DNA from: Paraescarpia echinospica
Taxonomy: Eukaryota; Annelida; Polychaeta; Sabellida; Siboglinidae
Length of the DNA: 64,000 nucleotides
Direction of reading: 5' to 3'
Assembly (NCBI GenBank): GCA_020002185.1
Contig: CM034532.1
Coordinates: 53,533,430-53,597,429 of the forward strand
The position numbers and the translations under genes were made by a program. The notes under the pieces were generated by a model. It had not been told where the DNA came from. It worked only from the letters and a program-made list of their open reading frames with translations, and did no database searches. Position 1 is the first letter of the stretch, and each line of letters opens with the position of its first letter. This document shows positions 32,194-43,942 of the stretch, piece by piece.

Positions 32194-32211
32194 GTGTGTG
32201 TGTGTGTGTGT
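32194..32211. repeat. (GT)9 microsatellite
   Basis: Perfect GT dinucleotide run in the non-coding part between the rve and HECT genes. Confidence 0.9.
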
Positions 32212-32514
32212 ACGTGTAATTTTTCCGTATAAAAATGCTTTATCAATTTAACATGAAATTGTGCTTTGATTACTGATTAATTTTAGTGTGACACCCCTAG
32301 TATAAATTGAATGAATAAGGAAAAAGCAAACAGTCAATATTTATCGATTAACTGCTTTATTGATTATTGTTCAATTATGTGTACGTAAAACACATTAAAC
32401 AAACCCTAAATTACCAATTAATAATGCTTTAACTGAAACTTCGGATTACGTTGGTAAGCTAATTAACATTTTATCATACACCCGGAAGACTTTCATGTTT
32501 GGTTATGTTCAACT

Positions 32515-32644
32515 GCGCATGCTGTCCATTGTAAAATGTGAACGTAATTAAACGAAACAGTTCCTGGGAGAGGACATAGCAAAAAGACATAGCAAAAACA
32601 GCGCATGCCGTCCATTGTAACATTCGAACGTAATTAAACGAAAC
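32515..32644. repeat. 44-bp direct repeats flanking an internal copy of the transposon terminus motif
   Basis: GCGCATGCTGTCCATTGTAA... at 32515-32558 recurs with few changes at 32601-32644. Between them lies CTGGGAGAGGACATAGCAAA, identical to the core of the element's terminal repeat, plus an extra GACATAGCAAAA. Confidence 0.85.
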
Positions 32645-32828
32645 TAAGACACTTATTGCCAGGCAGCAAGTCCATATATGGTCCATGGGCCCACATTATA
32701 AGGGCTGGCCGGTAGGATTCTACACTCGGGATCCATATGAGACCCATATGCCTATGTGTCAACTGCATGTCTCGTTGCCGTATTAAACACGCTGATGACG
32801 GTGTGCAGTAGCCCACATTTCTGTTCTA

Positions 32829-34590
32829 TTAATTGATATCCATCACCCAAACATTAGAGTCAAGAATGCGATCAAAATCAGCACGGAAGTCTGGGTAGTT
32901 TTTGTAGTTGGTTGGCACCTCCAACACATTTCCACATGTATGACCAATGGGCCGTTTCTCGAATTCTGACATGGTCACAAAGATGACTTGAATCCGTGAG
33001 CAAGAAAGTAAGTCACTTCCGGTGCAGAATCGCAGGAATTCGCCGAGTTTCTTTTCTGAAAGTCCTCTGACATACGTCTGCAAAAATGTGGACACCGTCT
33101 TCTCTGATTCGGAAACCTCCGGGGGAAATTCAATGCACTTCACAACCTTCCTGTTCGTCGGAACTAATCCTTCGTACAGACGGTTTAGTTCTTCGAATTG
33201 AAGATGCCCCATCCTTGGCTGCAATACACTCCTCCAGCACTCGATCACATACATCGGCGTTTGCACGAGTTCCTTATGGGCCATCTCGTCTATAATCACG
33301 GTTGCAGCCCGCTTGCAATTGTGGTTTTCAAGAAAGTCTTCAAGTTCTATTTCGTCATCCTTCTTGAAGTATCCAGCGCAACTCGAATAATATCTCGTTC
33401 GACAGTGTCCACGTAGTGGAGGAATTGTTCTCTAAGGTCAGAGAACGCCTTCCCGTACAGAGCATGCTCAATAAGTGTTCGGGCCAGTGCGATCGGATGT
33501 AGCCAAATTCCTTCCAGCCGTACAAGATTATTCGCGCTACAGCTTTCCAATTGGACTCGTGAACATCGTGGCGCAAGTAAGGTATTTTCACGTCATTACC
33601 AAGAGTGTATCGGCTGTAGAACTCCTCCCAGAACTCGGACAAACAGTCCTTTGCTACACCTTCTCCAACGCCGGCTTCTAGTTCACCATTTGTGCCCTTG
33701 CGCCTTATCGATATATTGTCATTCAGAATGTCTGGATCTGATAATGCTTCGATCAGTTCATTGAGGCTATTTCCAAAATTCTCCAGCTTCGACTGGCCCG
33801 TATCGTATCTCGGAGTCTAATGAGGCATCGTGTAAAAAACTTACTTCCTCAATAAGGTCATCAACCGCTTGGCGTACATCAAGAGGAGGTGCGGTCTGAC
33901 AATCTGCAGTGCTGCTACAGGTAGCGGTGTTTACAAAACGTGCAATGATTTCAACAACGTCGGCAACCGAGGAGGACGATGCACATTCGGCAGATTTACC
34001 CTGGTAAGATAACCATGGAAGTGTAGGCAGAGGCGAGTCGATTTCCTCCTCCGATTCACGAGGAGTAGTTCGAAGATAAAACCTTAGGAGTCTGATATTT
34101 GTATCTTCATATAGCTGACCGACGGTAATTTCTGCATTGATCTCATATTCTTTGAAGTCAACTAGATCGAAATCGAATTTCGACCTAGGTCCTTTACTGG
34201 ATTCTCCTCCTGGGAAAACAAATCTGTTGCAATGGTAAGAAGGTCCTTTTTCTTTGCAGATTTTTCTACTCGCCTTGACGTGGTTCCTCCTTCTTTCTTC
34301 ATTCGTACTGGCCTGTACGCACCGACATTCTAATCAAAATGTAACCAGCCAATTTCGATTAGCCGATACTTCTTTGCGGCATTCGAACTGCTGGCTTCTT
34401 CACTAGCACCTTCTGTTGATGCTTTAAATCTTTTCCGGAGCTTTTGTAGAAGTGTTGACTTCCTGGTTGGCTGGTTGTCTCCAACATGTCCGGCCAGTTT
34501 TCGTTTACAATAGTTGACCAATGCCACACACACCAAGCTATGATCACACGTGTTAATTACAAAAACAAACACCAAAAGCAGATCATCCAT
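32829..34590 (-). pseudogene. HECT-domain E3 ubiquitin-ligase-like gene carried by the transposon
   Basis: The C-terminal frame at 32829-33299 is clean: VSTFLQTYVRGLSEKKLGEF, LRFCTGSDLLSCSRIQVIFV, then RPIGHTCGNVLEVPTNY with the HECT-type catalytic Cys in HTC (near 32930-32945), ending NVWVMDIN. Upstream (33347-33660) are KDCLSEFWEEFYSRYTLGND, HDVHESNWKAVARIIL and, in another frame, ALARTLIEHALYGKAFSDL, the N-lobe region of G2E3-like HECT proteins. The N-terminal part (33840-34590) includes KKYRLIEIGWLHFD, a TAG, then GAYRPVRMKKEGG and KFDFDLVDFKEYEINAEITV, then a Ser/acidic linker. At least three frameshifts and one stop break it. HECT ligases pass ubiquitin from E2 to substrate through the Cys; here it probably served the transposon or was captured by it. 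Confidence 0.8.
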
Positions 34591-34734
34591 TCATCAACAC
34601 ATCCATCCATCCATCTAGTAGGTCAGCCGGCCAACCAGCCAAATACTCGATCTCCCACACAGAGGTATTGGCCAAGCATCTCGTCACTCATCAGAGTTAT
34701 AGCGAATTCATCAATCTGAAATGATAAAGAAATA

Positions 34735-34775
34735 AACAAAATCAAAATGGCGGCCATTTTAAAGAGGTTCGGCGG
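34735..34775. promoter_or_regulatory. possible YY1-type motif (AAAATGGCGGCCATTTTA)
   Basis: A palindromic AAAATGGCGGCCATTTT near 34745-34762 resembles paired YY1 sites found just downstream of many animal promoters. It lies upstream of the HECT-like gene on its strand. No TATA box or initiator was recognised. Weak evidence. Confidence 0.25.
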
Positions 34776-34882
34776 CCTTTTTGCAAATGGCTGTGATTTA
34801 TTTTGATTATTTTTAGTGGCCAATGGGGTTCTCTTTTGGGCACTGTTCAACATTCAACTTACAACATGACAAAGCTGATCCC

Positions 34883-35066
<184 letters not shown>

Positions 35067-35299
35067 AGCGAAGTAACGAAAAATGGAACACTTGCATAAA
35101 AATTAGGAGTGAAAAATTTTCTTTCCTATTAGGCCTTGAGCCAAGAAAAAAAATTTCGGCAACCGGTACATTGTTAGGGACGAATGCTCATAGTGATTTT
35201 TGGCTAGGCCTACATCCCTAAAGATGGAAAATAGGTGATAGCGTTGCAGCACCCCCAGCTTTCTGTGAGAAATCACGTTTGACTAGCTACAAAGAATCA

Positions 35300-35848
35300 C
35301 AGGACTCATTCAGGATGCTGGGCCAGGAATGGGATCTCTCTCTCCATATCTCATGGACAAACTAGAGGCATTTACATGCCTTCTTTACGCTCCAAAATCT
35401 TCTGCTGTGAATGTCAATGATCTGAGATACCACTTGTTATGTGCAAAGAAAGGTGATAGAAAGTCACCAACTGCCACCATGCACTGACTGTTCGTTGAAA
35501 CATGCACAATGTGCAAACTACCAGGCTGCAATATGGAGAAGATGTTTGGAGCAGGACCCAAGCACTCAGACCCCAGTTGGCAGAGGCTGGAAGTTGGAAA
35601 GAGAAGATGGGACTGAGCAACTGGTTGTACACTGGATGGAAGGTCAGCCAGCACCCGATGCCATGTTGGATCTACTAGCATGCAGTTGTCCCAGGAAGTG
35701 TGAACTGCCAAAGTGTGTCTGCTTGTCAAATGGACACAGATGTACTGATATGTAAAGACTACAAGACTGTGACAATCAGATGTCTAGTGCTGACAATGAT
35801 GAAAGTGTAGCTGAGGATGAACTGGATGATGGCTGTGATTACTAAACA
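35300..35848 (+). pseudogene. cysteine-rich C-terminal tail of a transposon-associated protein
   Basis: The plus strand reads RMLGQEWDLS (35310-35345), MDKLEAFTCLLYAPKSSAVN at 35352-35412, DLRYHLLCAKKG, SHQLPPCTDCSLKHAQCANY, QAAIWRRCLEQDPS, PVGRGWKLE, VVHWMEGQPAPDAMLDLLAC and CSCPRKCELPKCVCLSNGHR, then CTDM and a TAA at 35753-35755. In the same frame it goes on RLQDCDNQ and an acidic end to 35845. This is a widespread invertebrate and fish module whose biochemical function I do not know. Here it has a premature stop and lacks its N-terminal part. It may be a later insertion into the transposon. Confidence 0.65.
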
Positions 35849-36129
35849 CTGTCTCCAACCTCAACTAAGGACATAATTAATTAAGCATGTGAAATGTTCA
35901 CAGTGCATAGTGTGCATTACTACAGCTACAAGTCAATACTGTGTACCTGTATAATTTGAATGTCTACAACAAGTCCATTGTATGTAGGTTAGTGTTACAG
36001 TCAGAACTTTAGGTGGCTAACATAAGAAAATGTAATTTTATTTCAGTGACAACAACTGCAAATTTCAATGTCATGATAATACATATAACTGCAATAAAAT
36101 GTACAGACTGTGTCTACGTAATATAAGCT
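35849..36129. other. non-coding
   Basis: AT-rich sequence after the cysteine-rich fragment. No gene recognised. Confidence 0.5.
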
Positions 36130-36900
36130 GAAGTCCAGTGACCATTCTGTTGCAACAAGAACCTTGAATGTGGATATGTGAGGTTACTAGCCAAACATTT
36201 AAGTGATTTCTTTTGTTGAATGCCTGAATGGCGTGGATTGCATGTTGAGACGCGGTAGATAAAATGCCATAAATTCCACATTTCTCAAGGTATTAAAACT
36301 ATTTTCACATGTATATGACACATGACACTTCAGCCGTATTACGTACAATTATCATACCCATAAGATGTATAATAACTATTGTATAATGGTTTGTGCGTGA
36401 CCACGCCTTCAGCAATTTCCATAGAAAAATAGTTTTCGCAGAAATGAGCAAAGGATTAAAAAGGGTGATTTCACACAAAAGAATGTATGTACTGCAATGC
36501 TGTCACATATATTTTTCATATCTAGGGATGTAATCCAACATTCTGGTGCAATAAGAACCACCTCGAATGAGGATACATGTGGTTATTAGCCAGAATTTTA
36601 AGTCATTTTTTGGGAAAACCTGAATGCTGTGGATTGCATTTTGAGATGTGGTAGATAAAATACCACAACATCCACAATTCTCATGGAATGAAAATAATTT
36701 TGATATGTTTGGAAAGCATGACATTGAAACCAACTGTTGTCCAATTTTTATTCTACTGAGATGTGTAGTAAATATTCCATAGTAGTTTGTGTATGGGCCC
36801 CCATTAGCAATTTCATAGAAAAATTGTTGTCGCGGATATGGGGATAGCGGATATGGAAGTGCTGCAATACTATCACCTATTTTCCATCTCTAGGGATGTA
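36130..36900. repeat. two diverged tandem copies of a ~396-bp unit
   Basis: The CATTCTGTTGCAACAAGAACC block at about 36142 and CATTCTGGTGCAATAAGAACC at about 36538 start parallel stretches sharing many words in order ('gaatgc.gtggattgcat.ttgaga.g.ggtagataaaat', 'agcaatttc.atagaaaaat.gtt.tcgc'). The sequence CTAGGGATGTA recurs at 36523 and 36891, the unit boundary. The right-hand contig of this window begins exactly at that boundary (50948). Confidence 0.75.
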
Positions 36901-38709
36901 GGCCTAACCAAAAATCACTATGAACATTCGTCCCTAAAAATGTACCAACAAACCCTCTGGCTCATGGCCTATATGTATTGTTCTAGTATAGGGTTGAAAG
37001 TGTACCAGGGTGATAAGGAAAAGATAACATGTTTGTTCATTTTTTTGGGGGGTATCAACTGAGGAAGGGTTCTGTGACAGAAAATAGTTTTAAAATTTTT
37101 CATTTAGCTATATTCCTTATTTTTTGATTGACTTAGGTACAACTACCTCCAAAACTATTGACTTTTGAAAAAACAATGTTCTCACATCAATATATCAGCA
37201 ATGGGTTTGAATTAATATAGTATAAAATACATTAGAAATAATAAGCATAATTTGTCCACGGGCTAAAATGTGTACCTTTTCCACCTTCATTTTTGCCAAT
37301 ATGTTGGCCGACACATTTCTTTTTGCAAGGTATTCGTACATGCCACTGCCAGACTCCATCACGTCAGGTTCCATCATTAAGGTTTCCTTAAATTAAAAAT
37401 ACAATGCAAATTATAGATAAATCAGGAAAGATGAATGTTGGCCCTACCCAGACAACAGTGACCGTGTTCTGCGTAAAACAATGTGACCGCACTGTCATTT
37501 CTAGGGACGTTTTTAGGAGGTTTCTTTTAAGGCATATCAAGCAACATTGATCAAGGTTTATAAAATCATCAATGGAAAATTATTTATAGGCATCCCAGAA
37601 ATGCACAGCCACATATACGAAATTTTGCTACACTGAAAAATGGTCTTCATTGGAGAAGTACTGTGGAATTTATTAGACGACCTATACATGCCTTCCTAGA
37701 GTGAGATCACATAAATCCCTAGCCTCAAACGTTGGGTTACACACATCCCTGAAGACAATGTAGTTCTCACATCAAGATTTCTGAACTGAAGTACCAGATA
37801 CACACAGTTCACTATGTTGCGCTCAGGAAATGTGCATGGGCCCTTTTTAGTTTCAACCCTATTTAAACTGTGACGGTCTTATGGCTAAATTGTATGTGGA
37901 GTAGCCACAGTGCACATCTAACATGAAATGATGTGTGTATGAGCTAAAATTGACTTAAGTCAGTCGATTTATAATTATTGTCAGTGGGCTAATAGATATT
38001 GTTGATCCTATCACCTCCGCCAGGAGTAGATGGAGTGAGATACGCGAGCGGAACGTTCACTGACACTGGCAATTGAATGAGGTTGACCACTTCCCATGTC
38101 CAAGAACCACGTGCTAGTTCAGAGGCGACCGCAAACAAATGCTGATGCTACTACCCGTGCTCAAAAGGGGATAATACAAGCTTGAATTAATTTGCTTTGC
38201 ATTTTGCAGTTGCCAAAATAGGAACAAGTTTTGACATTTTCCTCTTCCTGTGTTGTCTGCTGGAGAACTGTTAAATGCTGCCATCTAGCGTATGCAGCGC
38301 AAACCTCGTAGCAAGGCGAATGTCATGTGACGTTTTTGACAATAATTTTAATATCTGGCGTTGATCGAATGGCATGACGTCAGCTTATAGCAATAAGTCG
38401 ACACCGTATATATGTATAAGTTATGTATGGTCCTAAGCCACAACTATACCAAATTTGGTTAGTTGGCCCAGCTATCGTCTATCGTCCTATCGATCACCTA
38501 ACTCCTAACTTAAACCGTGTCCGTGGCGTAACTTGCCGTAAGGCTACGATTCCACCTACACACTCACGAACTATCATAATGGACATATGGTGTGCCTTAC
38601 GAATTATACCAATCTAAATTATTTAAGCTAATAAACTTACCAATCAAACGACTTTTCCGCATCCATGACCATGAATCACGACGTTCTTCTCACTCGCCTC
38701 GCTTTCATA
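36901..38709. other. non-coding interior of the 9.1-kb transposon
   Basis: No coding similarity in 1.8 kb of AT-rich sequence. Small frames at 36838-37062, 37195-37377 and 38423-38617 have no domain character and are kept only because the region is duplicated after the gap. Confidence 0.5.
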
Positions 38710-38856
38710 ACTCGAGATCTCGAGATAAAACGTCGAGATCTCGACATAAAAATAACTAAAAATAAAATTTTGCTATATCCTCTCACAGCCACCGTAAAAA
38801 AAAAAAATTCGAAGACAAAAAATAAAATTTTGCTATGTCCTCTCCCAGCCACCGTA
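38710..38856 (-). repeat. right terminal inverted repeat, composite
   Basis: Read on the minus strand: TACGGTGGCTGGGAGAGGAC at the end (38856), the same unit again at about 38796 with TACGGTGGCTGTGAGAGGAT, then the TCGAGATCTCGA palindromes near 38710-38755. It mirrors 29745-29933. Confidence 0.85.
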
Positions 38857-38862
38857 CAATTC
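38857..38862. repeat. 6-bp target-site duplication (CAATTC), right
   Basis: Identical to 29739-29744 and directly adjacent to the right terminus. Confidence 0.85.
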
Positions 38863-39981
38863 AGACAAAGAGTCGGGCTGTCGCGCAAATTCCCGTGGCA
38901 TGAGACCTCTCAAAGCATCAAGCCTCTGAAACATGTCCACTTTCTGGCGTACTGGAAGGCGACAGTCATTGGGCCCTCGTTTCAAGAAACACAAAATACG
39001 CTTGACCACACCAAGATATACCAGATGCATGTAATCAAGCGAGAATTGTGTTATGCAGGAGATGCCTACATCACAAAGAAGTGACCTTTTCACTTTATCA
39101 AAATCATGCTGGGTGCGAGGAGGAAATGCATCTACTGAGTTAAACACAACTCCACCGTTCCATGAGCCCTGAATCGTACATCTCTCACATGAGTAATATC
39201 CAGTGTGAGCTTTAATGCATTTCATGAAAGCTCTTGCTGGGGCATCACATACAAACGCCTCTACAGACACACGATAGTCTGTGCTGTCATGTGTGACACC
39301 AATTTCACACAACTGTTGCAGTTCACGATTAAAATCTGCAAGATAATCTTCTACTGGATTTGGCTTTGCAGATCCACAAAAGAGGGCAACAATAAATGGC
39401 TCGAAAGACTGAAAACTACACAAGATCTGCCAAAACTGGAGACTGGTAAACTTAAAAAGTGGAACGCCGTCGATATTAAAACTTAGTTTTAAAAAGTTGT
39501 CATCAGAAACATAGTTGTTCTGAGATAAGTTCCGCAGAATACCTGATTCAAGGTCAAAGTGGGAATACCTACAACCACATTTAAACACAGCCTGAACAGC
39601 TCTGGGGTTTTGTAGTAGTGTCCGAGCATCCTTCGGGAGACGATGCCCGGTCCGCCTTAGAATATTGAGCATTTCATTCAAAGCTGTTCGGGTGCATCCG
39701 TGTTTTGTTGCCCTAGCTGTTAATTCTTCCCCGATATCTGGCTGATGGCTATCATCTTCCATATTATCACTGTCTCCCCCATCAATTTCTGTCTCAGAAT
39801 CAGATGACAAGACTCCTTCCGAGAATCCATAATCTGAATCTGCATCTAAAGGATGAGGCTGTGCAACATCCCTGTCACTTTCATTGGCATCCTGAACAAT
39901 GAAGTCCTCATCGCTGATACTATATTCTGCCATGGCTTGCACCTCAACGGTGCACAACCTCCATTGTTGTAGATAGGCCAT
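38863..39981 (-). pseudogene. CACTA/TNP2-like transposase, N-terminal part (split by transposon)
   Basis: Open for about 373 codons on the minus strand before entering the inserted transposon. The start may be the ATG at 39981 or the one at 39933 (MAEYSISDEDF). Residues 17-85 are acidic and Ser-rich. From about residue 90: FKCGCRYSHFDLESGILRN, LSFNIDGVPLFK (the first catalytic-type Asp of the TNP2/Transposase_21 fold), VEAFVCDAPARAFMKCIK (second Asp), a YYSCERCTIQG zinc-like CxxC, and FSLDYMHLVYLGVVKR (the conserved DxMH..YLG). The frame is intact up to PDSLSEL, where the 9.1-kb element sits; the reading resumes at 29738 with DRW. The gene was therefore probably undamaged when it was interrupted. 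Confidence 0.88.
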
Positions 39982-40508
39982 GATCGCAACACATACCCTA
40001 TCCTACAAAAAAATACAAACACTCACGTCTGCCAACCCTGCCCCCTGTTCCCCCGCCTATATATTCATGTTCCCAGTTTACAAAAGCTTCGGTTTTAGCT
40101 GCCGACACGGTTTAAACGTTGTGGCACCAGATGTCCATGTCCTTATAAAGTTGTTAACTACATATCCGACTTCGAAACGACGCCCGCGCAACGTTGATAA
40201 CCCGACGTTATACATAGACACGTCGGATTTGGTTGTCGGATCATCGACGTTGTAAGGACGTCGAAACGCGACGTTATCACGACGTTGGAAGCACGTCGAC
40301 AACTAAATCCGACGTCTTTACAACGTCGGGTAATCAACGTTGTGAAGACGTCGAAACTTGACGTTGTAACGACGTCGAAATCACGTCGACAACCAAACCC
40401 GACGTCTTTGGAACGTCGGGTAATCGACGTTGTAAGGACGTCGAAACCTCAGCGGTGCACAACCTCCATCGTTGTAGATAGGCCATGATCGCAATACATA
40501 CCCTATCA
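39942..40508. repeat. 62-bp direct repeats bracketing a 90-bp tandem array
   Basis: CCTCAACGGTGCACAACCTC... at 39942-40003 recurs as CCTCAGCGGTGCACAACCTC... at 40447-40508, with about 440 bp between. The sequence encodes MAYLQ.WRLCT.EV on the minus strand at both places. The interval looks like an insertion or partial duplication just upstream of the transposase start. Confidence 0.75.
40244..40446. repeat. 90-bp tandem repeat rich in CGACGT, 2.3 copies
   Basis: Units start with TCGACGTTGTAAGGACGTCG at 40244, 40334 (TCAACGTTGTGAAGACGTCG) and 40424. Each unit holds about six CGACGT/ACGTCG words, so both strands look alike. Similar single words begin near 40190. Confidence 0.9.
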
Positions 40509-40810
40509 ATCCCGGCCGCATAAAGATCCGTCCAGGTAATGTTCTTCATGCATAACCAATTCAATGACTATCCTAGCCCGGATCTCATCAGCAAAGTTCT
40601 CGTGACCGAAAGCGAGAACGCTTCTCTAGCGTGTTCTAATTACCAACAAGAGACACTATCATAGCGATGATGAAACAACACGTGTTGACAACTAGACGTT
40701 ATTCTCTCTTGTTTTCTTATGCTACAAACCTCACAACTGTCCACTTGGTTCTACCTGTTTACAGTCTACAGATGATCCCGGACCAGTTACGAATGTAACG
40801 TTCTTGATAA
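40509..40810. other. no gene; possible Gypsy A 3' LTR
   Basis: This follows the stop codon of Gypsy A pol on the minus strand, where a 3' LTR would lie. No matching 5' LTR was found in the window to confirm it. Confidence 0.35.
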
Positions 40811-43150
40811 TCAATTTACCAACCCGATCCCCAATCGGTTTGGTTTACGCACTGTTCTTGTGGGCCTAGAACGACCACCATTTCTCCCTACATTTGTCAT
40901 TTTACAATTGTCCGTCTTGTCGGTAACTTGACGGGTCTGACAATTGGTGTCCATCTCGTAAAACGGACGTAATCTGTCAACAGACACATTGTTATCCTTG
41001 TGTTCGAAGCGTATTCGAAAACACTTTCCCAACGGCGCACAACACGAAAGGGACCTGTATATTTTGGCTCGAGTGAAGGCTGGACTTTATCCACACCAAT
41101 GAGCACTTTCTTTGCGGTCCAAAGGTCCTGCGGCACATGGGTGCGCACTTTAGGCCTCTCATGCCACGGGTTTTCTGTGAACCGTTGTGCTGCCATGGCC
41201 GACGCCAACTCTCTGCCGAACACTGAGGCATTGTCGATGTTGGCTCGCTGAACATCTGACTGGCCCGGCAACGCAGGCTGTTGGCCAGTTACCAATTTAT
41301 GGATGGCGAGACACCCGTGTCCAGGTTTGTCGCCGCACGCAATCCGAGCATCACCCATGATAACTCGGCAAGCCAGTTTGCCCTGCCAAGCAGACGGGCG
41401 TGGAGCGAGTTTTTCAAACAGCGATGCATCCGCTCGACTTTTCCATTGTGTTGCGGATGATAACTGGTAGTGGGGTCGCGGGTAATTCCCATCAAACGGC
41501 AAACCTCCCGCCACAAATCAGAGACGAACTGCGATCCCCGGTCTGACGTAATGATGTCGGGGACGCCCCATCTTGCGATTCATTGACGTACCAACAGTTT
41601 AGGACAAGCTTTTGCGTTCGCCGCCTCTCCGTGCATAGTCATTGGAAACGCTTCCGGCCAGGCCGTCCATCTGTCGATCACAGTGAGCAAGGTGTTCTTC
41701 CCTTCACACGCTGGGTTCAGTGGGCCTACGAGATCGACGTGGATGTGACTGAATCGCCTGGTCGGTGCTGGTAACCGTTCAAACGGCGTTTTCGTATGCA
41801 CTTGGACTTTCGCTTTCTGACATGCCTCGCATGATTGGGTCCATTTAGTGTCATCTTTCCCAATGCCTTGCCACCAATATGAACGTTTGACGAGCGCCAA
41901 GCCGGCCTTTATCCCTGGATGTGCCAAGAGACTGTCGAACACGACACGTTGCAAAGCCGTTGGAACCAGGACGTGCGCCGGAGTAACGCTGGTGTCTGCC
42001 CAAACATGTGTGTTTTCCGCACACTCAATCAAGCCTGGCTTGAACCTTGACGACGAGGTGCTGTGATGCTTGATCCAATGCTGTAATGCCATGTTGTTCT
42101 CCTGGGCAGCGCGAACCTCTCTCGGCGTCAGCACGGTGACAGCGGTTGACGGGTCCGGTGTGAAAATGGCCTTACATCCAAAGACTGATGCGGCGTAATC
42201 ATCAGCTTCGATGGCTGTACTCGAAGTGCAAGTCGCCACTGTCAGTTCGTGCTGTGGCTCTTTAGGACTGGCTACTGTAGTTGTTGCAGGGGAAGTCGCA
42301 GGAACAAACACCGGCGCCCGGAGTTGCCTGCTCAGTAGGTCTCGCTGTAGTTATAACAGAAACTTGTCATCAACCAGCTCCTCGTCGTTCACTGCTTCCT
42401 CTGGAAGGAATTCGTCATGTAACCCAGAGAAGGAAGATACATTCGAAAGTATTGGCTCTTTAGGCTGCAGCTTACTGCGCGACAATGCATCTGCAACAGT
42501 ATTTCTCTTTCCCTTCATGTAGTGGTTTTGGTCTACAAATTGTGCTATTTTGAGCAAATGGCGTCTTGGGACTAGAAGAGCCGTATCTGCCTTTTTGGTC
42601 AAGGCACCAAAGAGAGGCTGATGGTCCGTCCTAACGATGATCGACTGCCCTTCTAGGTAGGAGCGGAATTTGTCTACTGCATAGCACACCGCGAGTAGTT
42701 CTCTGTCAGTAGCCGAGTAGTGGCGTTGGGCTTTGTTCAGCTGCTTACTCCAGAAGATTAACGGCTTCCACATTCCTCGTTGGAATTGTACCAGGATGGC
42801 CCCAACCGCAATTTTAGATGCATCACACCAAATTTCTGTACGTGCCTTTGGAAGTGGATGTACCAGAAGGGTTGCGTTTGCGATCGCTTCTTTGGTAGCC
42901 GCAAATGCATGATCGTGCACCGGAAGCCAAGCCTCTTCAAATTCCTTTTGTCTGGAGATGTTCTTGAGTTGGGTAAGAGGCGCTATCTTCCCAGACGCAT
43001 GTCGAACAAATCGGTGAAAAACGCACAAATACCCAGGAAGCACTCGAGGTCTTTTGACGTTTTAGGGACTGGAAATCTTCTGATGGCTTCCACTCGTTCA
43101 GGTGGAATTGAAATGCCCCGCGAGTCAACTGCATGACCGAGAAACGAGCC
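40811..43150 (-). pseudogene. Ty3/Gypsy element A pol: RT end, RNase H, integrase
   Basis: In minus-strand order: the RT thumb (LGSFLGHAVDSRGISIPPER, FPVPKTSKDLECFLGICAFF) at 43000-43150; RNase H at 42351-43043 (ARTEIWCDASKIAVGAILVQ, KAQRHYSATDRELLAVCYAV, IIVRTDHQPL, VADALSRS); integrase zinc finger with HPGIKAGLALVKRSYWW and CEACQKAKVQ, core with HIHVDLVGPL, TSDRGSQF and HNGKVERMH supplying D, D and E, all in 41289-41950; and the integrase C-terminal part to 40811 (FRIRFEHKDNNVSVDRLRPF). Active-site residues are intact, but a stop at 41580, frame changes near 41290, 41020, 42350 and 42940, and loss of the RT 5' half kill the copy. It is cut at 43150 by the tyrosine-recombinase element. Confidence 0.85.
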
Positions 43151-43469
43151 CAATAACCAAAACAAGCCCAATGTAGTTTGAGAATTGAAATTGGCCAAAG
43201 GATGGCGTTTTTATTGGAAAGTGGATTGCTTCTGATGCAGCCACTTTTGGGCATAAACATAGTAGGAATGTGATGTCTAACATGCAAACCAGATGGGAAA
43301 CTGAACCCTTGTACCGCCCCATCATATAACATGACGACAATATACAGACATACATTATTTGTTGCTACAGAGGTATAAAACCACTATGAATATAAACCTA
43401 AGCAAACAATACAAACATTCCACCACCAATAGACACATGTAATTACAAAAAGATAGGGCCATTCCGCCT
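43151..43469 (-). repeat. split direct repeat B2 of a tyrosine-recombinase element
   Basis: About 319 bp matching 43943-44289 with few changes (both start CAATAACCAAAACAAGCCCA on the plus strand and end GCCATTCCGCC). Relative to the recombinase on the minus strand, it is the outermost repeat. Confidence 0.8.
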
Positions 43470-43942
43470 ATCCTGTATAAACATAAGGACAAATATATAC
43501 TGTTTGTAAAACAAAAAGCCTGTCGACGCACCAAAACCCAACACATTTAAGAATTGGGGATATGCCCTGTGTTCATTCCGAAATTTGGGAAAGCGTTGCG
43601 ATATTGTCCAATTTCTTTTTCTACCAACGGTGTACAATAGTTGTTTAACTAAACGTGCCTAGGCAAAAAAGTTGGGAGGAGGGCGGATTTAGAAGTATCA
43701 GGATATACACGACATGACACACAGATACCTAACGCGGAAGTGGCGGCTTAACCGCTAATCCAAATCGTAGGCTGGGGCCTAATCCTGACATGTCGTGATT
43801 GGCTGAAGGCGCTGGGCGGTTTTATTAAGCCAAACAGCTGGAAGTAATTATTGCCTCAGCCAATTACCTCAATTCCCGCACTAGGCCTGTCCTGGCCATT
43901 GCATAAAATACAGTAGGCTCTGTGTTTATACCTTCATTTATG
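43470..43942 (-). repeat. spacer between B repeats (candidate A2)
   Basis: 473 bp between the two B copies, without coding similarity. In the copy after the gap it has a 20-bp deletion (the sequence after CCTAACGC near 43738). In Ngaro/PAT-type elements this position holds the A2 repeat, whose partner A1 would lie at the far 5' end. Confidence 0.5.

Noticed and set aside
32829..34590. HECT gene as an ordinary host gene
   Set aside because: It lies inside exact transposon boundaries and is broken by several frameshifts.
40244..40446. CGACGT array as a CRISPR or centromeric satellite
   Set aside because: Only 2.3 units, no spacers, and tied to a transposase gene start.
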